The position numbers were made by a program, and so were the translations under genes. Source: Hyphomicrobium sulfonivorans (GTDB lineage: Bacteria > Pseudomonadota > Alphaproteobacteria > Rhizobiales > Hyphomicrobiaceae). From it: a DNA stretch of 64,000 nucleotides. The stretch is taken from assembly GCF_013306565.1 (NCBI RefSeq), contig NZ_PZPO01000007.1, forward strand, positions 54,027 to 118,026. Reading direction: 5' to 3'. A model generated the notes under the pieces. The model was given only the letters and a program-made list of their open reading frames with translations, did not search any database and was not told where the DNA came from. Of this stretch, positions 39,539-48,383 are shown in pieces (within the stretch, counting starts at the first letter, position 1; each line of letters opens with the position of its first letter).

Positions 39539-40677
39539 CGAACAGTGCTGGCGAACACGCTATCTCCGAAGGCCGTAGCTGCCTGTCCCCGATCTCCGAG
39601 ATCCTGGAGGACATGCGCAACGGACGCATGGTCGTGCTTGTTGACGCGGAAGATCGCGAGAACGAGGGCGATCTGGTTATCCCGGCGCAAATGGCGACGC
39701 CCGACGCCGTCAACTTCATGGCGCGGTATGGGCGCGGTCTCATATGCCTGACGCTGACTGGCGCGCGCGCCCGTGAGCTGCAGTTGCAGGCAATGGTCGG
39801 CACCAATCGCTCGCGCAATCGCACCGCGTTCACACAATCGATCGAAGCGCGAGAAGGTATCTCCACCGGCATCTCCGCTGCCGATCGCGCGCGCACGATT
39901 GCAACCGCGATCGATCCGACGCGTGGCGCTGACGATATCGTTTCGCCCGGACACGTCTTTCCGCTCGTCGCCCGTGAAGGCGGCGTGCTGATCCGTGCTG
40001 GTCATACGGAAGCGTCGGTGGATCTGGCGCGTCTGGCCGGGCTCTATCCTGCTGCTGTGATCTGCGAGATCATGAACGACGACGGCACCATGGCGCGGCT
40101 GCCGGATCTGGTTCCGTTTGCACAGCGCCATGGGCTCAAGATCGGCGCGATCGAGGAACTGATCGCCCATCGCCTGCGCAACGAACATCTGGTGCGCGCT
40201 GCGGGCAAAACAAGCGTCGACACAACGGCGGGCCGCTTCGATCTTCACATCTATGAAACGACCGTTGAGCCAAGTGAGCATCTGGCGCTGGTCAAAGGCG
40301 ATATCTCGGGGCCGGAACCGGTGCTGGTGCGCGTGCATGCGGTCAATGTGCTGGGTGACGTGGTCGGCGTCGCACAGTCCGATGGCCATGTGCTGAACTC
40401 GCTACGCATGGTGGAGCAGGCGGGCCGCGGCGTTGTGGTGTTGATCCGCGACCTGCGTTCCAATTCGTTGTCCGAATGGGTGAAGGCGCGGGGGCAGCCG
40501 AAAGCTGTACAACAGGGCGCGAAGGAACGGCGGCAGGTCGAGATCGGCGTCGGCTCACAGATCTTGCGCGATCTGGGCGTGCGCGACATGGTCCTGCTCT
40601 CCAATTCGCCGGCGCACGTTTATGTCGGGCTTGAAGGGTTTGGTTTGCGCGTCGTTGAAACGCGCGGGATTGAGTGA
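39535..40677 (+). CDS. ribB: 3,4-dihydroxy-2-butanone-4-phosphate synthase with degenerate GTP cyclohydrolase II-like domain
   Basis: The product has 380 residues from a GTG that overlaps the ribE stop. Residues 1 to about 210 are RibB: DAEDRENEGDLVIPAQ is the acidic loop that binds magnesium and ribulose 5-phosphate, and HVFPLVAREGGVLIRAGHTEASVDLARL follows. The C-terminal part resembles RibA, but where RibA has VRVHSECLTGD and the Cys-x-Cys zinc site it reads VRVHAVNVLGDVVGVAQSDG, with no Cys. GTP cyclohydrolase II activity is therefore unlikely, as in the RibBX type described in Proteobacteria. A true ribA must lie elsewhere. ribH starts three bases after the stop. Confidence 0.92.
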   Translation: MTNSAGEHAISEGRSCLSPISEILEDMRNGRMVVLVDAEDRENEGDLVIPAQMATPDAVNFMARYGRGLICLTLTGARARELQLQAMVGTNRSRNRTAFTQSIEAREGISTGISAADRARTIATAIDPTRGADDIVSPGHVFPLVAREGGVLIRAGHTEASVDLARLAGLYPAAVICEIMNDDGTMARLPDLVPFAQRHGLKIGAIEELIAHRLRNEHLVRAAGKTSVDTTAGRFDLHIYETTVEPSEHLALVKGDISGPEPVLVRVHAVNVLGDVVGVAQSDGHVLNSLRMVEQAGRGVVVLIRDLRSNSLSEWVKARGQPKAVQQGAKERRQVEIGVGSQILRDLGVRDMVLLSNSPAHVYVGLEGFGLRVVETRGIE

Positions 40678-40680
40678 AAC

Positions 40681-41199
40681 ATGATTGTTAAAGCCGATAG
40701 CCAGTCAAAGCAGCGTGCGCCGCGCGGCAAGCTTGATGCGCGCGTGCTGATCATTGAGGGCCGGTACTACGAAGACATCGGCGACCTGCTGCTGGAGCAT
40801 GCGGTTGCGGCCCTGACCGAGCGCGGTGTCGCCTATGAGCACATTGTGGTGCCGGGCGCATTGGAAATTCCGCAGGTGCTGATCCAGGCGGCGAACTGGG
40901 GCCTGCTGACCCGGGATGCGGCGAACGGTTTTGACGGCGTTGTGGCGCTGGGCTGTGTCATTCGCGGTGAGACATCGCACTACGATATTGTATGCAACAA
41001 CGCCAACCACTGGATGATGGAAACGGCGGCACGGCATGCGACGCCGGTCGGCAACGCCATCCTGACGGTGGACACCATGGAGCAGGCGTTGGCGCGCGCC
41101 AACGGCGGCAAGGGCGCCGACGCTGCAAACGCCTGCATGCAACTGATTGAGATTGGCCGCGCGTTTGAAACGAGACGCGCCGGGGGAGAAAGTGCATGA
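40681..41199 (+). CDS. ribH: 6,7-dimethyl-8-ribityllumazine synthase
   Basis: The product has 172 residues. It condenses the RibB product with the pyrimidine from RibD. RVLIIEGRYYEDIGDLLLEHA contains the substrate-binding aromatic position (usually Phe/Trp, here Tyr), VPGALEIPQV, ALGCVIRGETSHYDIVCN and NAILTVDTMEQALAR are all present; the catalytic His is in TSHYD. The stop overlaps the nusB start by four bases (ATGA), so nusB is translationally coupled. Confidence 0.95.
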   Translation: MIVKADSQSKQRAPRGKLDARVLIIEGRYYEDIGDLLLEHAVAALTERGVAYEHIVVPGALEIPQVLIQAANWGLLTRDAANGFDGVVALGCVIRGETSHYDIVCNNANHWMMETAARHATPVGNAILTVDTMEQALARANGGKGADAANACMQLIEIGRAFETRRAGGESA

Positions 41200-41708
41200 C
41201 ATCCACCGGTAACGTGACGCCGCAACCGGGCAAGATCGCGCTACAGCCGCGCACGGCGGCGCGGGTGGCTGCCGTGCAGGGCCTTTATCAGATGGATATG
41301 GCGGGTACCGACCTCAACGCCGTGATCGATGAGTTCGTCCGCCTGCGCTTTCCGCTGGAGCCGGGCGATGAGGCAGCCGCTGGTGCGGACGCGGCGTTTT
41401 TTGCCGAACTGATCCGTGGTGTCGTGCGTCGGCAGCGCGACATCGATCCGCTGGTCGATCAGCAGCTTGCCGAAGGCTGGCGGCTTGTGCGTGTTGACGC
41501 CATCCTGCGCGCTATTCTGCGTGCCGGTGTGTTTGAGCTAATGGAACGCCGGGATGTACCGGGCCGCGTCGTGATCAACGAGTACATCAACGTGGCGCAC
41601 TCGTTCTTCTCGGAGGACGAGCCAAAAGTCGTCAACGGCGTGTTGGACAAACTGGGGCGCTCCCTGCGCGCGACGGAGTTCAACCGCAATGACAACCGAC
41701 CCAAGTGA
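41196..41708 (+). CDS. nusB: Transcription antitermination protein NusB
   Basis: The product has 170 residues. ARVAAVQGLYQMDMAG is the conserved first helix, and WRLVRVDAILRAILRAGVFEL and VVINEYINVAHSFFSEDEPKVVNGVLDKL are the NusB core. It works with NusE at boxA sites in rRNA leaders. The acidic/charged C-terminus overlaps the thiL start by 20 bases. Its place behind ribH is widespread in bacteria. Confidence 0.94.
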   Translation: MTSTGNVTPQPGKIALQPRTAARVAAVQGLYQMDMAGTDLNAVIDEFVRLRFPLEPGDEAAAGADAAFFAELIRGVVRRQRDIDPLVDQQLAEGWRLVRVDAILRAILRAGVFELMERRDVPGRVVINEYINVAHSFFSEDEPKVVNGVLDKLGRSLRATEFNRNDNRPK

Positions 41709-42723
41709 CGACGCGGGACCGTTGCACCTCAACAGCGATGAAGAAACGCTGATTGCCGAATTCTGGGCGCCGCTGGCCAAGTGCTATGCCGGCGCTTACG
41801 ATCTCAAGGACGATGCGGCATCCATTGCGGTGCCGCCGGGCGAAGAGCTCATCGTCAGTACCGACGCGCTGATCGCCGGTGTGCATTTCTTTGCCGACGA
41901 AGATCCCGGCTCTATTGGCTGGAAGGCGCTGGCCGTCAACGTTTCCGATCTCGTCGCCAAGGGCGCTACGCCGCTCGCCTACCTCATGCACATCGCATTC
42001 CCTGAACGGCCGCAGTCGCAGTGGTTGCAGGCGTTCGTAGATGGTCTCAGCGCAGCGCAGGCGGCGTTCGGTTGTCATCTGGCGGGGGGAGACACCGACC
42101 GTACGCCCGGCCCGCTCAGCATTTCGATCACCGCATTTGGCACAGTGCCCGCAGGTCAAATGATCCGCCGCAGCGGTGCCGGTGTCGGCGACCGCGTTTA
42201 TGTGACGGGCACGATCGGTGATGCCCACCTAGGGCTTGCGCTGAAGCGGGATGCAGCAATGCTGGCGCGCTGGGATAATCCGGCAGGTACGGCGCAGCAT
42301 CTGATTGCGCGGCTTGTGAAGCCGCAGCCGCCGCTGAATGTCATCCCGGCTTTGCGCGGGTTTGCCTCCGCGTCAATGGATATCTCCGACGGCCTGATGA
42401 AGGACTTCGAGCGCCTGTGTCGGACGTCAGGTGTTGGCGGCAGACTGCAGGCAGAGGCGGTGCCGCTCTCTCCCCCTGCGCGCGCATTGCTGGCTGCAGG
42501 CGAAACAACGCTGCTCGATTTGCTCAGCGGTGGCGAAGATTATGAAGTGCTGGCCTGCGTGCCGGAAGCGCATGCCGCTGAATTTGAGGCGGCAGCAAAT
42601 AAGCATCGCGTATGTGTGACGCATATCGGGCACATCACGCCGGCTGATACTGGCGTTTCAGCGGTTGATGCGACGAACCGGCCTCTCCGTTTTCTGCATA
42701 AGGGTTGGGATCATTTTGCATGA
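41689..42723 (+). CDS. thiL: Thiamine-monophosphate kinase
   Basis: The product has 344 residues. It phosphorylates thiamine monophosphate to thiamine diphosphate. DLKDDAASI (near residue 40) and LIVSTDALIAGVHFF are the ATP/magnesium motifs, VNVSDLVAKGATPLAYLMHI and HLAGGDTDRTPGPLSISITAFG follow, and SMDISDGLMKDFERL and LLSGGEDYEVLAC complete the PurM-like fold. It overlaps nusB by 20 bases in another frame, so it is the last gene of the coupled run. Confidence 0.95.
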   Translation: MTTDPSDDAGPLHLNSDEETLIAEFWAPLAKCYAGAYDLKDDAASIAVPPGEELIVSTDALIAGVHFFADEDPGSIGWKALAVNVSDLVAKGATPLAYLMHIAFPERPQSQWLQAFVDGLSAAQAAFGCHLAGGDTDRTPGPLSISITAFGTVPAGQMIRRSGAGVGDRVYVTGTIGDAHLGLALKRDAAMLARWDNPAGTAQHLIARLVKPQPPLNVIPALRGFASASMDISDGLMKDFERLCRTSGVGGRLQAEAVPLSPPARALLAAGETTLLDLLSGGEDYEVLACVPEAHAAEFEAAANKHRVCVTHIGHITPADTGVSAVDATNRPLRFLHKGWDHFA

Positions 42724-42942
42724 GCGCCAATCAATGCGTTGGCTTAGATATCCAGTGTTTGGCGTCGCGGCTTTTTCTCTTGAATAGTTAGCCAACACAT
42801 TGGTGTCTTGGTTTAGCCATATCCTGGCGACTATTGAGACAGCTCGTGCGACGCTGACGCCAGTGGCGCATCGACAACTACTTGTGCTCATTCAGTGTAA
42901 AGTGAATGGGCTGAAGCAGTCGGGCAGAAGCAGGACGACTTT

Positions 42943-44343
42943 ATGCAGGTATATCGCGCCCGTGCGCGGCACTTCGATCTGGATTTTACTCCGCTTGGGG
43001 TGAAGGCTTTCAATCTCAGCGTGGGTATTGTCGTCGCTGTGCTGGCCGTTCTGCTGGCGACGTTGCCGACACCGGCGAAGGCGCAATCGAACTGGTGGGA
43101 AAGTCTGACCGGTTCAGGCACGCCCGATTATTCCGGTCGCCGCGAGGAAGAGCGCGCGCGCCAGCGACAGGCGCAGGCGACGGAGGTGCTGGACGACTTG
43201 CGTCCTGACGCCGTGCCGCTGCGTTCTGACGAGATGGTTCTGTTCATGGAATCGGCGATCGCCCGCTATCAGCAAATTGCTGCCGCTGGCGGTTGGCCGG
43301 TGGTTCCGCCGGGCCGCATGATGCGCGAAGGCGAGGACGACGACCGCGTTGCCATTCTGCGCAAGCGGCTGATTGCATCCGGCGATCTGAAGCCGCGCTC
43401 GAACTACTACAACTCGTACAGCTTCGACGGCGATCTTGCCGACGCAGTGCGCAATTTCCAGCGCCGCCACGGCCTGCGTCCAACGGGGCGTGTCGAGCGT
43501 TCCACCTATCCGGCGCTGAACGCTTCGGTCGACGAGCGCATCCAGCAATTGCGGCTCAATCTGAATCGCATTCGCGATCTGCTGTCGATGGGCGGCGAAG
43601 ATCGCTACGTCCTGATCAATGTGCCGGGGTTCCAGCTTGAAGCCGTTGAGCGCTTTGAAGTGCAGCAGCGCCATCGCGTTATTGTTGGCCGCGCGGGGCG
43701 CGAGTCACCGTCGCTGAAGGCAACGATCCGCGGCTTGAACTTCTTTCCCTATTGGCGCGTACCAGACAGCATCGCGCATGCCGATCTCATTCCGCGGCTG
43801 AAGAAAGAGCCCGATTATCTGGCCAACGAAAAGATCCGCGTGCTTGATCCCAGCAGCACGACCGAATTCGATCCGCATTCCGTCAACTGGGATTTGCCGG
43901 AATCGCGGCGCCTGCGTTTCCGTCAGGACCCCGGGCCACAGAATGCGCTCGGACTGGTGCGCATCGACATGCCGAACGAGCACACGGTCTATTTGCACGA
44001 TACGCCGATGAAGGAACTGTTCCGTCAACGCTCGCGGGCCTTCAGCGCCGGCTGCGTGCGCGTGGAGGGCGTTTTCAACCTCGTTGACTGGCTGGCAGCA
44101 TACGAACCGAATTGGGGCGGCGCGGGCGAATCTCAGCGGATCGTGGAGAATGGCCAGGCGGTCGATATTACGTTGAGCCGGCCGGTTCCGGTCTTCTTCA
44201 CTTACATCACGGCCTGGGCTGAGCGTGACGGCGATGTGGAGTTCCGGCCGGACATCTACGGCCGTGACGGCGCTGCCGATCAGATCGCCGAGATGGACCG
44301 TGATCCCAACGATCCTATGCCGGCGGCCAGTCTCGCACCTTAG
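42943..44343 (+). CDS. L,D-transpeptidase family protein
   Basis: The product has 466 residues. A hydrophobic segment at about 24-48 (VGIVVAVLAVLLATLP) acts as an uncleaved anchor or a signal peptide with a site at PAKAQS. A PG-binding-1-like helix set follows (VAILRKRLIASGDL, LADAVRNFQRRHGLRPTGRVE). The YkuD domain ends LHDTPMKELFRQRSRAFSAG and CVRV, with the catalytic Cys. It has the same domain order as the LdtP-like protein at 32834 and looks like an old paralogue. The start was chosen at the first ATG with a preceding AGCAGGA-like stretch. Confidence 0.9.
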   Translation: MQVYRARARHFDLDFTPLGVKAFNLSVGIVVAVLAVLLATLPTPAKAQSNWWESLTGSGTPDYSGRREEERARQRQAQATEVLDDLRPDAVPLRSDEMVLFMESAIARYQQIAAAGGWPVVPPGRMMREGEDDDRVAILRKRLIASGDLKPRSNYYNSYSFDGDLADAVRNFQRRHGLRPTGRVERSTYPALNASVDERIQQLRLNLNRIRDLLSMGGEDRYVLINVPGFQLEAVERFEVQQRHRVIVGRAGRESPSLKATIRGLNFFPYWRVPDSIAHADLIPRLKKEPDYLANEKIRVLDPSSTTEFDPHSVNWDLPESRRLRFRQDPGPQNALGLVRIDMPNEHTVYLHDTPMKELFRQRSRAFSAGCVRVEGVFNLVDWLAAYEPNWGGAGESQRIVENGQAVDITLSRPVPVFFTYITAWAERDGDVEFRPDIYGRDGAADQIAEMDRDPNDPMPAASLAP

Positions 44344-44790
44344 CTTCAAGTCTCGCGCCTTAGCTTCGTGACGGGCTGATGATTCATCGCTTCGGACTGA
44401 TAAGGGGGCCGAAGCGATCATGGTTTCAGGCGTGACATCGGTCGGCGTCGGGGATTGTGAAGCAGGGAGCAGCGCGCTTTCCTACTCGGGCATTTTGGTC
44501 GCACCGGATAATCACGACGCGGTGTAGCCGCGGTGTTTGTTGCCCCGTGCAGGCATTTCTCAGCCGGTTTCAAGGCGTTCCGCGCCCATTGTCGGTGCCG
44601 CGTCTGCCCCCCTCATTCTACAAAAGCGGGGCTCGGGCAAAATAACATCGAAGAATTCATCAGAACCCCTTGATTAAAAAGTCCGATTGTGAGACCTCAA
44701 GGGCCGTGCCGACGGGGACTGGCTGCCACAAAATGCTGGTCCACCCCGTAGCTTTCTGCTAATAGGCGCGCTCGCCCTTCAAGGCAGTAT
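44344..44790. other. Intergenic stretch between the second transpeptidase gene and tRNA-Asn
   Basis: An imperfect direct repeat of about 18 bases (TCTCGCACCTTAGCTTCA and TCTCGCGCCTTAGCTTCG) spans the transpeptidase stop codon at 44330-44367. A 10-bp hairpin follows (44386-44418). After that nothing gene-like is seen; the tRNA promoter should lie near 44740-44785. Confidence 0.45.
44386..44418 (+). terminator. Probable hairpin terminator of the second L,D-transpeptidase gene
   Basis: ATCGCTTCGG (44386-44395) pairs perfectly with CCGAAGCGAT (44409-44418) over a 13-base loop. There is no T run after it, so it may need Rho or act only as an mRNA 3' stabiliser. Confidence 0.45.
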
Positions 44791-44865
44791 TCCGCGGTAG
44801 CTCAGTGGTAGAGCGTCCGACTGTTAATCGGATGGTCGTAGGTTCGAATCCTACCCGCGGAGCCA
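44791..44865 (+). tRNA. tRNA-Asn (anticodon GTT)
   Basis: The 75-base gene folds into a full cloverleaf. The acceptor arms are TCCGCGG and CCGCGGA with discriminator G and an encoded CCA. The D arm is GCTCAGTGGTAGAGC, the anticodon arm TCCGA-CTGTTAA-TCGGA with anticodon GTT, and the T arm GTAGG-TTCGAAT-CCTAC. Everything downstream in the window is recombinase, debris or cargo, so its 3' end is the likely integration site of the island. Confidence 0.97.
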
Positions 44866-44881
44866 AAAACCCTTATAAATC

Positions 44882-44933
44882 AATGACTTAGCAGGTTCGA
44901 ATCCGCCGGCGGATTCGAACCTGCTAAGTCATT
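44882..44933. repeat. 52-bp perfect palindrome next to tRNA-Asn
   Basis: The left arm 44882-44907 and right arm 44908-44933 are exact reverse complements with no spacer. Each arm begins AATGACTTAGCAGGTTCG and contains AGGTTCGAATCC, 12 bases shared with the T arm of the tRNA just upstream. It overlaps the 3' end of the decayed recombinase gene. It may be a recombination scar made of two inverted att-like sequences, a recombinase binding site, or a terminator. Confidence 0.9.
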
Positions 44934-45472
44934 TCAATGCCTTGCAGTAGGCGCGGCGAAATCATGTGGAACAATAGGTCTCTGTCCACGTGCGAATTTC
45001 TCGCGTTCCTGGTCGACGCTCGACCCGTGTTCCTTGAGCACTCGCCGCAGGAGTCGCCTGGGAAATCGATAGCACTTCCCGATTTCCGCGAGCGGGCGCC
45101 GTGATCGCGCATGGCTATCGCAACTTGCGCAGCCGATAGCTTGGACGGTTGGCCGAGAACCTTTCCTTGCGCCCTGGCGGCAGCCAATCCGGCTGTCGTC
45201 CGCTCAACAATCAAAGAGCGCTCAAACTCTGCAAGCGCCCCCAGAACGTGAAACATGAGCCGGCCTGCCGGGCTCTGCGTATCGTTCGCCTCGCATAGTG
45301 ATCTGAAAGTTATCCCGCGCCGCCCCAGCCTAGCGATCAGCGCGATGAGATGCGAAAGACTTCGTAGACCGACGTTCAGGCCAGCGCATCGCGCCGCATC
45401 TATGCGCGTGGATGCGGATGTCAAAATTGGCTGTGCGTCCAGGTTCTGTAGCATGCAGATGTGATGACGCAC
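44924..45472 (-). pseudogene. Decayed serine recombinase (resolvase/invertase family)
   Basis: The readable part, SLSHLIALIARLGRRGITFRSLCEANDT through GRLMFHVLGALAEFERSLIVERT to LGQPSKLSAAQVAIAM, matches the middle and C-terminal parts of a Pin/Hin-type recombinase like the intact one at 46965. The N-terminal catalytic part with the active Ser is missing: LQNLDAQP jumps almost at once to the LSHLI helix, so about 50 codons have been lost. After AIAM the frame no longer matches. It therefore cannot be active. Confidence 0.75.
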
Positions 45473-45683
45473 TCATGACGGGCAGTCGAGAGGATTTCGT
45501 GAAATGGCGGGGATGCGGGGGCAATAGCGTGGAAGAGCGTACTTGCTGCGCTGGTTCCATCACCATTCGTGAGCCTGCCGCGTTGGTGCATGTGTGATGA
45601 TTGCGTCGCTGGCGCATTGCGCCGAAGCTCAATGAGCTCAGAATTCCGGTGCCGACTTCTCGCGGCAGGATGGCTTTCGACTG

Positions 45684-46745
45684 TCAAAGCCTTGCCGGCA
45701 CCTCAAACGCAATGCGCTGCAACCACGTTTGGCGATGCTCTAGCGAGGTTCCCTCACCGTACATATGCACATGGCCGAGGATGTCCTCCTGAATGTCTTT
45801 CGGAGCCTCGGCAGTACGCAATCGATCCACCAGCGTGTGGCGGAGAGAGTAAAGAGTTTGCAGCTTTCCGGCCGGCCTGAGGTTTCTGACCGAGAGGGCC
45901 TTGTTAATTGTCGCAGAAGCAACGTTGGCGCGATCCCGGTATCGTGGAAATCCATCCGGCTGCAAGCGCATTGCGGCCAAGGCCACTCCGACGAGGGGAA
46001 CCGCACGAACCGAGCCGGGAGTTTTCGTCTGGCGCATATCGTCGGTCACTTGCACAAATGGGATCAATCCTTCGAGATTTATCGTCGAGCGATCGAGCGC
46101 GCAGGCCTCGGACGGACGCAGGCCGGTTTCAATGATGAGGTAGACGATACGGCGAGCTTCGGGGTTGAGGCTGTCAAGCGCACCCTCAGCTAATAGCTGG
46201 TCGCGTACGAAGCTCGCACGATATGCTATACGCTTCCCCTCGCGACCTCCACGCAGGTTCAGCTTGGCGAATGGATTTTCAAACTCCAGCCGATAGTGAG
46301 CGTGGATGGTTCCGTAAAGACCAGATAGATTTCTCATCAGCCGATTGGCTGAGTTGATACGAACTTCGCCGGCGAGTGCGCGCTGCTGCCAGAAGCGATG
46401 CAGAATATGGGCGTGTTCGAGTGTCAGCTCGCGCACGAGGTAGTTGCCTCCGATTGCGTTGGCAAAGATTTCGACGCTTGTCGCGCGTTCGACGCGCCAC
46501 TTACGAAGTTGATGAGCGGATTTTCTCGCCATGGCCGTAGCGTTGATGCGCTCATACTCGTTGGGCATTCCTAAAACCCTTAGATCCTTCGGCAATCGAG
46601 ACAACCCGCCAACTGGCGAGAAGGATCGTCCCTGCAGACCTGGGGCCCCTTCGCTGAGGCTGCGCAGTAGAGGGCCGAGGTTTTTCTCGATGGCAGCCGC
46701 AAGGTCGTAAGCCAAGTTTTGTGTACCCAGCAATTCACTCTTCAT
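45684..46745 (-). CDS. Tyrosine site-specific recombinase (integrase)
   Basis: The product has 353 residues. The catalytic domain is clear: ETGLRPSEACAL (first Arg), a TKTPGSVRAVPL strand with the Lys, SLRHTLVDRL (second Arg and His), LGH, and the nucleophile in MYGEGTSLEHR, where YG-x-G-x-SL is typical of a branch of alphaproteobacterial integrases. The His three residues before the second Arg is replaced by Tyr (YSLR). The N-terminal part is shorter than in many relatives. It is the best candidate for the enzyme that inserted the island. No strong ribosome-binding site is seen at the start, so the true N-terminus is uncertain. It is divergent from the serine recombinase at 46965. Confidence 0.85.
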   Translation of the reverse strand: MKSELLGTQNLAYDLAAAIEKNLGPLLRSLSEGAPGLQGRSFSPVGGLSRLPKDLRVLGMPNEYERINATAMARKSAHQLRKWRVERATSVEIFANAIGGNYLVRELTLEHAHILHRFWQQRALAGEVRINSANRLMRNLSGLYGTIHAHYRLEFENPFAKLNLRGGREGKRIAYRASFVRDQLLAEGALDSLNPEARRIVYLIIETGLRPSEACALDRSTINLEGLIPFVQVTDDMRQTKTPGSVRAVPLVGVALAAMRLQPDGFPRYRDRANVASATINKALSVRNLRPAGKLQTLYSLRHTLVDRLRTAEAPKDIQEDILGHVHMYGEGTSLEHRQTWLQRIAFEVPARL

Positions 46746-46964
46746 GGGGGCGCCGAAGCTCCTCGTTTCAAAAAGGGTGCATTTCTGTGCAGCCTTGTTT
46801 GCGACGTGGTTAGCGTGAGTTACCCTTTAAAAACGGGCAGTCGAGCTTTCGAAAACCAGCGCGACATGCCTGAAGCAAAAGGGACCCTTTTTGATACTTA
46901 TGCACAGCCCTGACGATCGCGTTTGGCTCGGCCGGGCGTGGAAAGGTATCTGGGGTTTGTGTGC

Positions 46965-47525
46965 ATGATGATCGGGTACGCCCGCGTTTCCACCGACGAG
47001 CAAAACCCCGCTCTGCAGTTTGATGCGCTCCAACGCGCCGGCTGCGATAGGGTTTTCACTGATTATGTATCGGGTGTGCGCACGACCCGGCCTGCGCTGG
47101 ATCAGGTTCTCGCTGAGTTGGGGTCCGGAGATGTGCTGGTCACATGGAAGCTCGATCGCCTCGGGCGCAGCCTCTCGCACCTGATATCGCTAATATCGCA
47201 GCTGGAAGCGCGCGGCGTCGCCTTCCGCAGTCTGTCGGAGGCCATTGATACTGGAACGGCAGGAGGCCGCCTTCTCTTCCACATCATGGGGGCGCTGGCG
47301 GAGTTCGAGCGTGCTCTTATCAGCGAGCGCACAAGAGCCGGGATGGCGGCAGCCAAGTCACGCGGTGCTGTCTTGGGGAGACCGGTTAAACTTTCCACGG
47401 CTGACATCGTTTCGGCTCGCCGGTCGATCACTCACGCTGGCCGATCGGTTCGCGACGTCGCGACCGGACTCTCAGTTTCAAGATCAACGCTCAGGCGCGC
47501 TGTGGTCAGGACGTTGAAAAAGTGA
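46965..47525 (+). CDS. Serine recombinase (resolvase/invertase family)
   Basis: The product has 186 residues and is full length. GYARVSTDEQNPALQ places the catalytic Ser, VTWKLDRLGRSLSHLI holds the Arg residues of the active site, FRSLSEAIDTGTAGGR and ALAEFERALISERTRAGMAAAKSRG form the long E-helix, and the C-terminal 45 residues are a helix-turn-helix (SVRDVATGLSVSRSTLRRAV). It cuts and rejoins DNA at short inverted-repeat sites, resolving or inverting. An ATGATG start pair is present. It belongs to the same subfamily as the decayed copy at 44924. Confidence 0.92.
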   Translation: MMIGYARVSTDEQNPALQFDALQRAGCDRVFTDYVSGVRTTRPALDQVLAELGSGDVLVTWKLDRLGRSLSHLISLISQLEARGVAFRSLSEAIDTGTAGGRLLFHIMGALAEFERALISERTRAGMAAAKSRGAVLGRPVKLSTADIVSARRSITHAGRSVRDVATGLSVSRSTLRRAVVRTLKK

Positions 47526-47646
47526 GCCGGGAATGGCCGTCGAGCAAATACGAAATGTCCCAATAGCTGCCATCCGCATAGCAGTGGTCGGCGACGCAGC
47601 GAGCGCCGCCGACCATGTCCGGAATCTGAAGAATCGCGTCGACGTG

Positions 47647-48098
47647 TCAGATGTCGATCTTCTCCGCAATCTCTATGGCGTCGTCGACCTCGATGCCGAG
47701 ATAACGGACCGTGCTTTCGATCTTGGAATGTCCGAGCAACAGTTGCACTGCGCGTAGATTTCCCGTGCGCCGGTAAATGAGCACGGCCTTGGTTCGGCGT
47801 AGTGAGTGGGTGCCGAATTTCGCGGATCGTTGCGCGATCCATGGCGTAGCCGCTTTGGCGCAACATCATCGACACGGACAGCGACCACGTCGCACCCGCG
47901 CAGCTTGCTGTCGATAGCCAGGTTGAAGAGGGCCAGATCCCTTTTCTTGCCCTCGATCTGGAGCTTCGTCCGGATTGACCAGACGTGACTTGGCCGCAGT
48001 GGTGGCTTGGCTCCGACGAGCTTGCCCTTGTTCCAGGGGACGCGAGCGGGCTTGGCAGCCGGTTCGGTGACAGTAGGTGCATTAGGATGGTCTTCCAT
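47647..48098 (-). pseudogene. Tyrosine recombinase pseudogene with internal deletion
   Basis: From the ATG at 48098 the first frame reads through PARVPWNKGKLVGAKPPLRP, HVWSIRTKLQ and DLALFNLAIDSKLRGCDVVAVRVDDVAP. The match then continues in a second frame as GYAMDRATIR and jumps to KFGTHSLRRTKA, LIYRRTGNLRAVQLLLGH and IESTVRYLGIEVDDAIEIAE, ending at a TGA at 47647. So both ends of a roughly 200-residue integrase are present, including the catalytic HxLRRT, LGH and Tyr, but about 50 codons in the middle are lost and the frame is broken. It cannot make an active enzyme. Confidence 0.8.
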
Positions 48099-48383
48099 GG
48101 TCTGTCTCCTTTGCTGAGAGACAAACCGGCATGCGCCTCCGCGATCTAACCTGCTGATCTCACGACCTGTCTCGGCCAACTTCTTCCAACTATTGGTACT
48201 GCCCGTCCATTTTGACCCGCAAGAAGCATCACGAGCATACAAGCAAGCTTAGCTGCGAAGTCGATGCGCGAGAAAGGCGGGCTCATAATTTCGCGCGTGT
48301 GCGAATCGAGGCCGCCGCGCGGCAGCTCATTGAGTCTGCTCACGGCACTCGGTAGGATCGAACTCACATTACGTGAGGTCATT

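Noticed and set aside
39004..40389. 461-codon minus-strand frame
   Set aside because: It is antisense to ribE and ribB, both certain genes.
44882..44933. Palindrome as a CRISPR repeat or second tRNA
   Set aside because: There is only one copy and no spacer array, and no acceptor or anticodon arms accompany the T-arm-like sequence.
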